Assembly (NCBI GenBank): GCA_026874595.1
Contig: CM049321.1
Span: forward strand, 12,975,479-13,039,478
Reading direction: 5' to 3'
Source of the DNA: Sipunculus nudus
Taxonomy: Eukaryota > Annelida > Sipuncula > Golfingiida > Sipunculidae
Length of the DNA stretch: 64,000 nucleotides
Part shown: in pieces, positions 47,801-54,089 of the stretch
Position numbering within the stretch: the first letter of the stretch is position 1
Layout of the letters: each line of letters opens with the position of its first letter
Made by a program: the position numbers and the translations under genes
The notes under the pieces: model-generated
Told to the model about the DNA's origin: nothing
Seen by the model: the letters and a program-made list of their open reading frames with translations, nothing else
The model's database searches: none

Positions 47801-49846
47801 TATCTTTTCTCTCTGTTGAAGAGATGAGAATATCTTTTCTATATTTTTTGTTCCTTTTTTGTTTTCCAAATATTCTTCTTTGCTTAACGTTTTCCAAATA
47901 TTACTCTTTTATCTTTTTTTCCAGATTTGTTCTTTTTCTTCTGTTTTCCCCAGAAACTGTTTTTTCTTCTGTTTTTTTTTTTATAATGTTCCTTTTCTTC
48001 TGTTTTTTTTTCATATATTGTTCTTTTTTATCTGTTTTGCAGATATTCTTCCTTTTCCTCTATTTTTCCAAATATTACTCTTTTTCTTTTTTCCAGATTT
48101 TTAGCTCAGCTGACTATAAGTCATCTGAGCTATAGTGATCACTCTTTGTCCGTCGTCCGTCCGGCCATCCGGCCGTCTGTCCGTTAACAAGGCACAAATC
48201 GTAACCGCTGGACCTGGAATCTTCTTACTTTACATCCAGAGAGGTCAATGAAAAGTCTCCTTGGAAACCTGGAATTAGGTCTCGGTTACCCATATCCTTT
48301 GAGCTATGGGGTCCCAAAGTACCCCCCAGAATAGTAAAAAATTTCATACAAAAACTTCAATATCTCATTAACTGCATCACTGATGGTCATGATTTTTGGC
48401 ATACATATTGATCATGAGATGTTCCATCAGTTCCTGCAGACTGGTGGTGCCACCTGTATTTTTTTATTTTTTACGAATTTTTTTTCTCTATTTTTGAGAC
48501 CTATAAAAATGTGGACATCTGTTAACAGGGCACAAATTGTAAAGACTGGACCTAGAATCTTCATTCTTGAGATTCTAAAAAACTTATGAAAAGTGTCCAT
48601 GGAAACCAGAAATTAGGTCTCTGTTACCCATATCCTTTGAGCTATGTGGCCCCAAAGTACCCCCCAGAATAGTGAAAATTTTCACACAAAAACTTAAATA
48701 TCTCAATAACTACAACACTGATGCTCATGATTTTTGGCATAAATATTGATCATGACATGTTCCATCAGTTTTAGCAGACTGGGTGTGCCACCTCTATTTT
48801 TTTCAAATTTATACAAATTATTTTCTCTATTTTTGAGACCTTTAAAGATGTGGTTATCTGTCAACAGGGTACAAATTGTAACAACTGGACCTAGAATCTT
48901 CATTCTTGTCATGCAAGGAGGCCCATGAAAAGTGTCTGTAAAAACCTGAAATATGGTCTCTGTTACCCATATCCTTCAAGTTATAGGACTCAAAAGTATC
49001 CCTCAGAATAATGGAAAATTTGATACAAAAGCTGAAGTATCTGAACAACTAATCCAGAGACCACCATGCTTCTTTGCATGGATATTGACCATTAAGTGTT
49101 TTTATTAGTTTCTGCAGACTGGGGGAGCCACCTGTATTTTTTTTAAAGTTTACGCATTTTTTCTCTATTTTTGAGATATATTAATACAGACACAATCTCA
49201 GCCTGTTGGATAATCTGTTTGATGCTTCAGTTGAATGGTTATATACTACCATTTAGATGATAAAATTTCCTTTTGCAAATCTCCTACCAGTCAGCTGAGC
49301 GTCATGACCCATGGGTCACTTGTTTCATTTTCTTCTGTTTTCCCCATGTTTTTTTCTTCGATTTTTTAGATAATGGCTTTCTTCTTTTTTTTCAGATATT
49401 CTTCTTTTTCTTCTGTTTTCTAGATATTCATCCTTATCCTGTATTTTTTTTTCAAATATAACTCTTATTCTGTTTTTCCAGATTTGTTCCTTTTCATTTA
49501 TTCTTTTCCAGATGTTCCATTTCTTTTATTTTCCAGATTTTAAAAGAATTTTCTTCTGTTTGTTTCAATTTTTTTTTCTTTTCTTCTATTTATGTTGTAC
49601 TTTTTCATCATATTCTTTTTTATGAAATTACGATAACAAATGATCTTTTAATTCTGTGTTCAAGATGTTCACTTCCTATGCAATTATGAAGATTGTTGCT
49701 TTTCTCTCATTGTCTCACTTCACTAAGTTTTTCCATTCATCTAAACTGTGTTCTTTTTCTTCTTTATTTTCAGTATTTTGGTTTATCTTCCAGTGTTTCT
49801 GGATGTGTCTTTATATGAATTTGTCCAGTTTATAGATCATTTGTGA
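30810..49846 (+). CDS. TMEM163: TMEM163-like zinc transporter, eight coding exons
   Basis: Joining the eight exons listed below gives 783 bases, 260 codons and a clean stop. The product matches vertebrate TMEM163 (SV31), a synaptic-vesicle and lysosome/plasma-membrane protein of the cation diffusion facilitator type that moves zinc. Landmarks: LRIGALVVSWLSVLI (50-64) opens membrane segment 1. FALDAVLDCLTSAVVIWRY (87-105) is segment 2 and carries the Asp pair 90/94, the spacing needed for zinc binding in the mammalian protein. IACLILG (120-126) starts segment 3. Segment 4 is about 154-178, LITDALNS (186-193) opens segment 5, and VVDPVIGLM (218-226) opens segment 6. The roughly 48-residue cytosolic N-terminus is shorter than in human TMEM163 (289 residues in all). 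The ATG at 30810 is preceded by an in-frame TAA at 30798. The C-terminus after residue 237 is diverged. Confidence 0.92.
30948..31845 (+). repeat. 26-bp minisatellite in intron 1, about 33 units
   Basis: The unit is CATTCTCTATTATTTCACAG plus CCATGT. Units vary mainly at CATGT/CATGC and CATTC/CATTT/CATTG. Some lose one T (a 25-bp unit at 31166 and its relatives), which shifts frame. Larger blocks also repeat: the run ...CCATTTTCTATTATTCACAGCC... occurs three times. Since 26 is not a multiple of three and the unit has no stop codon, all three plus-strand frames are open for 270-350 codons. Every unit contains TATTATTTCACAG, which looks like a 3' splice site. Confidence 0.97.
32127..32800 (+). 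mobile_element. Dispersed repeat family C copy in intron 1
   Basis: It starts TAGCTCAGCTAACTTAAAATCATCTGAGCTATAG (in two halves, 32127-32160), then a GTCTGTCTG tract and the family C body (GGACTGCCTGA, CCTATGCACCTGATCAAACT). The right end lies near GAGCTGAGCTAGGC. Confidence 0.55.
32860..32917 (+). mobile_element. Solo 5' terminus of a family 1 element
   Basis: The palindromic start TAGCTCAGCTGACTATAAGT plus CATCTGAGCTA and a CGTCCGTCC remnant. The rest of the element is absent. Confidence 0.6.
33322..33444 (+). CDS. TMEM163: TMEM163-like coding exon 2
   Basis: Acceptor TGTTTCAG|CG, donor TTAG|GTATGT, phase 1 in and out. Codes residues 33-73: the end of the N-terminal tail (SPEEVEQLRIGALVVSW) and membrane segment 1. 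This is the best-conserved block with vertebrate TMEM163. Confidence 0.92.
33490..34022. repeat. 22-bp minisatellite in intron 2 with 165-bp higher-order period
   Basis: Units resemble TAGAGCATCACATATTTAGTAA, with TTGAGGAA variants. The block starting near 33655 recurs 165 bases later (near 33820) almost unchanged, including the odd AACAGAGCAGGAAGAG segment. A larger block was therefore duplicated within the array. Confidence 0.9.
34208..34251 (+). CDS. TMEM163: TMEM163-like coding exon 3 (44 bp)
   Basis: Acceptor TTTTGTAG, donor GCT|GTAAGT. Codes VGILEESSASFAFA, linking membrane segments 1 and 2. It enters in phase 1 and leaves in phase 0. Its phase fits both neighbours and its sequence matches the segment 1-2 loop of the family. 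Confidence 0.88.
34345..35252 (+). mobile_element. Helentron-like non-autonomous element, family 2, complete copy
   Basis: The left end is a hairpin: GTATCCGCCAAAAC (34349-34362) and GTTTTGCGGATAC (34366-34378). The body holds CGTCCGTTTGTGCGTCTGT and repeated modules with GGTGGCGCCACC. The right end has TTTTGGTGGATACAC, the inverted match of the left end, then a GTAGTCG...CGACTAC-type hairpin and CCGTATTCTTG before TTTT. No flanking duplication is seen. Inverted subterminal ends, a 3' hairpin and insertion beside T fit Helentron-associated elements. Short ORFs in it are not genes. Confidence 0.72.
35511..35578. repeat. (TA)n microsatellite
   Basis: An uninterrupted array in intron 3. Confidence 0.97.
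35882..36551 (+). mobile_element. Helentron-like non-autonomous element, family 1, copy in intron 3
   Basis: It begins TTCAGCTGACTGCAAGTCAT with CTGAGCTATAG, then CCGTCGTCCGTCTGTCTGTC, then the GGACCTAGAATCTT module about twice (35990 and 36325). It ends CAGCTGAGCGTCATGACCCATGGGTCACTTG before TT (in two halves, 36521-36551). Confidence 0.72.
36897..36991 (+). CDS. TMEM163: TMEM163-like coding exon 4
   Basis: Acceptor TTTGACAG, donor AT|GTGAGT (phase 2). Codes residues 89-119, LDAVLDCLTSAVVIWRYM onward, carrying the Asp 90/Asp 94 zinc-site pair of membrane segment 2 and the following loop. Confidence 0.93.
37003..37485. mobile_element. MITE with GGCCCATTTACAC terminal inverted repeats
   Basis: The left end is TAGGCCCATTTACACATG with TTTTTTCTGGAG. 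The right end read in reverse is TAGCCCAATTTACACTAGAA with AAAAGTGG. The interior is GC-richer than the intron around it and has no transposase ORF. It starts only 11 bases after exon 4, just past the donor. Confidence 0.65.
37525..37705. repeat. (GAGA/GACA)n purine-rich repeat
   Basis: Low complexity. The R/E/D-rich ORF at 37489-37725 is its translation and is not a gene. Confidence 0.9.
38190..38880 (+). mobile_element. Helentron-like family 1, degraded copy in intron 4
   Basis: Family phrases are CTGGTATCGCCATCTGCATTTT, TAGGCACAAATC, AAATTAGGTCACTGTGACC, and the terminus TCATCTGAGCGTCATGGGTCACTTG. The left end is not found. Intron 4 from 38900 to 42440 otherwise shows no gene. Confidence 0.55.
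41511..41700 (-). mobile_element. Inverted fragment of the foldback element family
   Basis: On the minus strand it reads CACCTCTGTAATGGATGGAT, GACAAACAGAAAAACTGTGT, AACCTAAGG, matching 10580-10700. Confidence 0.5.
41831..41890. repeat. (TA)n microsatellite
   Basis: A long array in intron 4. Confidence 0.97.
42446..42542 (+). CDS. TMEM163: TMEM163-like coding exon 5
   Basis: Acceptor TTTTCAG, donor AAG|GTAAGG. Codes residues 120-152 (IACLILGILFIMSAISIIVK onward), membrane segment 3 and the 3-4 loop. It completes the split Ile codon from exon 4. Confidence 0.92.
43339..44235 (+). mobile_element. Helentron-like non-autonomous element, family 2, complete copy in intron 5
   Basis: The left hairpin GTATCCGCCAAAAC...GTTTTGCGGATAC is followed by the same module order as the 34345 copy. 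The right end is TTTAGGCGGACACAC, then the perfect stem GTAGTCG/CGACTAC, then CCGTATTCTAG before TT. Hairpin plus CTAG/T is a textbook Helitron-type 3' end. It stops 42 bases before exon 6. Confidence 0.75.
44278..44389 (+). CDS. TMEM163: TMEM163-like coding exon 6
   Basis: Acceptor TTTTGTAG, donor GATG|GTAGGT. Codes residues 153-189: membrane segment 4 (VIVWHLAVANAVSCLGLAIA) and the basic loop GKKLKSKSLITD before segment 5. Confidence 0.93.
44422..44584. mobile_element. TA-flanked MITE, pogo/Tc1-mariner type
   Basis: The terminal inverted repeats CAGTGAAACCTCGTTGTGTC and GACACAATGAGGTTTCACTG differ at one position, and TA lies on both sides. The element is 163 bp with no ORF. CAGTGAAACCTCGTT-type ends are common in pogo-like elements, whose transposase would have to act in trans. 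Confidence 0.85.
44823..45245. mobile_element. TIR element of the CAGGGGCGTATCCAGG type
   Basis: The left end is CAGGGGTGTATCCAGGAG. The right end in reverse is CAGTGGCGTACGTAGCCAGGA. It has no transposase ORF and resembles the 53885 element at its ends. No convincing target duplication is seen. A hAT-like origin is a guess. Confidence 0.45.
46009..46455 (+). mobile_element. Helentron-like family 1, body fragment in intron 6
   Basis: It contains GGCCTAGAAACTTCTTACAT, GAAGACTGGTGGTGCCACCT, AACAGGGCACAAATCATAAC and AGACCTAGAAAG in family order. Both ends are lost. Confidence 0.6.
46565..46998 (-). mobile_element. Dispersed repeat family D, inverted copy in intron 6
   Basis: On the minus strand it begins TTCCCCACTTCCTTTACAGG, has a GTCTGTCCGTCTGTCC tract, then CAAGTTTGGGTCAGTGATAT and CATGCATACCTTGG, as in the 22409 copy. 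Confidence 0.55.
47545..47686 (+). CDS. TMEM163: TMEM163-like coding exon 7
   Basis: Acceptor TTTTCAG, donor CAG|GTAAGT (phase 2). Codes residues 190-236: segment 5 (ALNSTVGFVLGVSILI), a short loop and segment 6 (WVVDPVIGLMCALFLSIYG). D220-P221 fits the start of segment 6 in cation diffusion facilitators. Confidence 0.93.
47700..48100. repeat. Degenerate TTCTTCTGTTTTCCAGATAT pyrimidine-rich repeat, left part
   Basis: An irregular pyrimidine-rich minisatellite with many CCAGAT-type acceptor look-alikes. F/S-rich ORFs at 47719-48135 are artefacts. The same tract resumes at 49325-49620, beyond the inserted element. Confidence 0.85.
48102..49322 (+). mobile_element. Helentron-like non-autonomous element, family 1, best copy (intron 7)
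   Basis: The left end is the palindrome TAGCTCAGCTGAC-TATAA-GTCATCTGAGCTA (48102-48132), followed by CCGTCGTCCGTCCGG. Three internal modules of about 340 bp each begin near 48195, 48535 and 48875 (AACAGGGCACAAAT...GGACCTAGAATCTTC). The right end has GTCAGCTGAG, the inverted match to the left CTCAGCTGAC, then the palindrome TGACCCATGGGTCA and CTTG before TTT. The flanks are the two halves of one pyrimidine tract, so the boundaries are clear and no target duplication is visible. Confidence 0.78.
49325..49620. repeat. Pyrimidine-rich repeat, right part
   Basis: Continuation of the 47700-48100 tract after the inserted element (TTTTCTTCTGTTTTCCCC, TTTTTTTTCAGATATTCTTC). Confidence 0.85.
49774..49846 (+). 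CDS. TMEM163: TMEM163-like coding exon 8 with stop
   Basis: Acceptor TTTATTTTCAG. It completes the Ser codon of exon 7, codes residues 237-260 (SILVYLPVFLDVSLYEFVQF plus IDHL) and ends in TGA at 49844. The tail is short and not clearly conserved with vertebrates, but the frame, acceptor and hydrophobic start fit. Confidence 0.85.
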
Positions 49847-50265
49847 GCTGCAGCTAAGGTGCAGTGTCTGTCTGTCATCTGTTGTCTGGCTGTATATACA
49901 CATCTCAAATTGGTAAATTGTTCAATATTATTGAACATTTATCCCTTAACCCCCAGATTCTATCATAGTAAAGTTCTCTGCAGGTTTTTTCCTGTGAAAT
50001 AAATTATTTCTAGGCTTAACAGTTTTAGAGACAATTCACAAGTGAGCTTTTGGTCCTTGGGCCGATGTGAATTTTTTACCTTTTGTTTTCCAGATATTGC
50101 TAATTTTCTTTCATCTGCCAGATAATGTTTCTTAAAATCTTTTTTGCAAATGTTAACATTTAAATAAATTTACTTGATATTACCTCTTTCTTTTCATAGT
50201 TCCAGAAATTGTTCTTTTTCTTTCATTGTTCCACATTTTTCTTTTATAGTTTTTATTAGTATAAA

Positions 50266-50313
<48 letters not shown>

Positions 50314-50830
50314 TATAATTTCATTTTAATGAAAAATTATTTAGGCTATTGCCTAGTCATATTCAAGCCAATTATTGTCATATTTTTTTTTTTCATGAAT
50401 TTAAATTTTGATAATATGTTATGTACATTGTATAGCCTAAACATTGGGTTCATGTTTATTTTGATGCATTATTAATTTGGTATTTAAGTTCCTTCCATAG
50501 ATATATCCTAAAATATTTTATCTTTGTAGTATCACTGATGTTTTATAATTATCTATCATTTGCAATGATCACCTTGTTTATTATGATTTTAGGTTGATCG
50601 TTCAGACCCTACAAGCAGATAACATGGGGACTAATTGGTGTAAACTAAAATGACACTGGGTAAAAATCTTGAATAACATAACATGGAAGGGGAACAATAT
50701 AGTAATATCACAGAGGAACCATTTAAATGCTGTCAGAGGAAAGGACTGAATAGCAGAAGAAAGAAACCCTGCAAGAAAAAAAAATATTTATATTGTTCAT
50801 TTTAAATGAATAAAGAACGACCTGCAATTA
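49847..50830 (+). other. Probable TMEM163-like 3' UTR
   Basis: No ORF of note. AATAAA signals occur near 49998 and at 50810-50815; a further cluster (AATAAATAAAAA) lies near 52508. Which is used cannot be told from sequence. A (TA)n array lies at 50268-50308. Confidence 0.4.
50268..50308. repeat. (TA)n microsatellite
   Basis: An uninterrupted array, probably inside the 3' UTR. Confidence 0.95.
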
Positions 50831-51506
50831 GATTGGGTGCATTTTGTGACTCCTTAAGGATTAAACAAAACATTACTAGCGCATTTCAAGCAATCCTGTC
50901 ACATGAGAAGTCATCACAGGGAATCCCCTAATATGGTGCCGGCATATGCGTGTACAAATTATTACGGACTTTCTCCAAAATACCTATCTGGAGAAAATAG
51001 GGCGTATGAAGTAATCCAAGGTAAGAAGTAATGAAGACATTACGGTACATCAAGGAGGAACAGTTTAAATAACACTGGTGGAATTGTTGAACAACACCAA
51101 AGAAGAACAGTTTTATTTAGAACAGTTGAATGGTTTGAAAAATACTAGGAGAGGAAGAGTTTGAGTTACACCAGAGAGAAAAAGACTAAAAAATACAGTA
51201 GGAATGATTTCGACAACAGCAGCGAGGAACAGTTTGAAGAAAACCACAGAGAGGAACAGTTTGAATATAAGCTCAGATAACTAGCATAACAAAGTCAGGT
51301 CAATCAGAGAGGAATTTTGCCAAGGGTGTGAGAGACAAACTCACAAAACTGTGGACTGAATAAGGGAAGATGACCGAAGATAACATTTAAAAAAGGTAAA
51401 CTGCATGAGAAAGAATGTCATTATAGAGGAATTATGTATAAATAAGGGTAACATCATTGACAAGCATCACAATAACATTGACAAATGGTGAATCTACATT
51501 ACAATT

Positions 51507-51712
51507 GATGGTGGTACCACTCTACATTTGTCACACAACTCCATTGCAGCCATGTCTCCAAATTGCCTGTTTCTAGTCCTGAACCATCAGGAACGATTAC
51601 AAATGTATCCTAAGGAGAGTAATTTCCCATAGTTTCCGATACATCTTGAGGAAAATCACATTTCTTTTGAGAAGGGGCTCTCTCAGCCCCATCATCTGGT
51701 GCAAATATCATG
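51507..51712. repeat. Dispersed repeat family B, copy 3
   Basis: It begins GATGGTGGTACCACTCTAC and contains TATCCTAAGGAGAGTAATTT. It ends GGGGCTCTCTCAGCCCCATC, with the CAGCGCCATC end of the other copies changed. The surrounding 50830-52700 shows no gene. Confidence 0.45.
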
Positions 51713-52719
51713 ATCAAGGAATTGTGTAAATGACATCAGCAAGGAATGGCACAAATGACATAAGTGAGTTGTTGCTAGTCAAATTGGACTGTAGTCATGT
51801 GACTCGGCCAGAAAGGGACCCTCATAAATAAGTTCTGTGAAGATGTTAGCGTGCATGGATGTGTATTGGAGAATTTAAATGAGTATCTACATATTTGGAT
51901 GTTAGTGTTTCTTGAGACTGCAGACATATCCATTGGATAAAACATATTATATTTACTTTTAATTACCAATATAACATAAATTGTATTGGTATGTATAAAT
52001 CAGGTGGTTCAAATGCATATTGCATTATTTATATTGTACACTACTGTGTATACGCTATGTATATATTTCCTCCCACAACTTGTATTTACCAGTAATATAT
52101 AATTCAGAAGAAAATGGTGGTTCATAGCTTGATTTTAAGTTCATTAGCATTCAACGAGAGTATTTTGTTTATTTTGCTACTGTTATTAGGTCAACGTGTA
52201 TTGTATATAAATGTCAGTATTATGTCATGTGTCTTACCGCACTCAGGATAAGGGCTGGATATACTTTTGTGGATTTATAGGTCACAGTGCCTTATTAATA
52301 TTTAATTAGGTCAACAGCCCTTCAGGAACCCCTTAGGAGTAAAAAGTTTGGTTGACTGTGATTGGCTGCATGTTGAATCATAGCCACAGGTGTTTTATCG
52401 TTGAGGCTATTCATATTTGTTTATGACCATATCGGAGGATAATCTGTCTGATAGGACTGATGTGATCAGACTTTAAGGTGAAGGTTACTGCTGAAAGGTC
52501 ATGATAAAATAAATAAAAAGCCAGTTATAACTATGATATTGTTCCAAACATTTACTTTATTAATAAAATCAAGTTTCTGGCGTTGGCAGAGGTGTGTGGT
52601 CTGATTGCTCAGATGGGTCCGTTCTTGCTCATCTTATCACATATCTCCATGATTATTAAATTGTTATACCATAGTTATAACCCATAAGCATTAGACTTTT
52701 AGTCATTGGATTAAACATG

Positions 52720-53243
52720 TTAAAGGGGCTCAGTCACCTAAAAAGCATGTTGAAATAACACATAAAAAAATTTTTTTTTTTCCTTTAAATCAATTTGCAC
52801 ATGGCAAAATATTAATATTGCCTTGAAAATGTTTGCCTACTCCTGTAAACGAGTTTGAAAACAGTGGACTGGGCACGATCACAGTGTCAACATAAACACA
52901 GCGTGTGGGAATCCATGTATCGTCGGCCCCAACATGTCAGTCAGGAGCTGTCCTGGCTGAATTTACCGCCAAAAAAAATGTAATAGATATTCCCGCTGGC
53001 TGAAACACCTGGTGTTACAGTTCATAAGTGGACCTCCGGTCACGCGGCCTTGTTATTGTAAACAGACACACTTAGACTGGGTTTAACAATACACAGATCC
53101 ATAAAATGGTTTTAAACAGCCGTATGCGAGGCACTGGGAGTGTGTGTTGGGATGCTTTTGCTGGGAAACTTTTGTTTAAAGCAAATTTGTACTGATAGTA
53201 AGAAAGAAAAGTCATTATATTGCACCTGAATATGTCCCTTTAA
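52720..53243. mobile_element. TTAA-flanked MITE
   Basis: TTAA at 52720-52723 and 53240-53243 brackets AGGGGCTCAGTCACC on the left and, in reverse, AGGGACATATTCAGG on the right. TTAA flanks are characteristic of piggyBac-type insertion, though the inverted repeats are short. The interior is GC-richer than its surroundings and non-coding. Confidence 0.5.
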
Positions 53244-53264
53244 AGGTTGAAAATACTCAACATT

Positions 53265-53269
<5 letters not shown>

Positions 53270-53309
<40 letters not shown>
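53270..53309. repeat. (TA)n microsatellite
   Basis: An uninterrupted array. The following 53310-53880 has only chance ORFs. Confidence 0.95.
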
Positions 53310-53314
<5 letters not shown>

Positions 53315-53884
53315 TTAATCGATTATAAATTAATCATTGATTGGTCAATTTTTTTCTTCATAGTCAATTATTATGATTGCATTTTTGCATAGTCAATTAT
53401 TGTGATAGCACATCCAAAGATGTCATGTATCCCTATAAAATAATCTTATTCTGTCAGAGATATAAGAAAGACGAATTACAACAAACACCATTAAAACTTT
53501 ACCTTGTGCAACGAAATATGTGTCAACAACCCTGCAATTATCCTGACCTTTCAGCATGATGTACAAGTTATATTGAATATACTCAGTCAATATTTGAGTT
53601 GTAATCCTATACAGTATATTTCAGGGTGATATAGAGGGTACATTAAATAATCGATTAGTAATCGGTCGTTTCTTGTCTTTCAAACAATGAATATCTTTGT
53701 ACAACTGATTCCTACCACTAATATAAATATATATTATATATATATTTATATGAAAAAGAAATGTTAGTTTATGGTATTTAGCCCCTAGTACATAAATAAA
53801 ATTTCTATAAGATTGAGAAGCAAAATTTATTTCTATATATCTGAGCTCTTGTCATGTGTGTGTGTGTGTGTGAGGGAGAGAGAG

Positions 53885-54084
53885 CAGTGGCGGATCCGGG
53901 GGGGAAGGGGGGGGGGTCAGAGGAGTCCTGCCCCCCCCCCTTTTGGAAACAACCCGTTTTTTAGGGTTTTAAACCAAATTTTGCGACCCTGACCCCCTTC
54001 TTTCCGGATCAGAGGACCTTTTTCTTAGGTTTTCTTTCAGTCTTCCTGGACGTGACCCTCTCCAAAATCCTGGATACGCCCCTG
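53885..54084. mobile_element. TIR element CAGTGGCGGATCC...GGATACGCCCCTG
   Basis: A 200-bp element. The left end is CAGTGGCGGATCCGG and the right end in reverse is CAGGGGCGTATCCAGG. It contains G-run and C-run patches and sits in a GA-rich stretch. No ORF is present. Confidence 0.6.
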
Positions 54085-54089
54085 GAGAA

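Noticed and set aside
47719-48135. 138-codon F/S-rich ORF that looks like a membrane protein
   Set aside because: Pyrimidine-rich repeat in intron 7; hydrophobicity is a by-product of T-rich codons.
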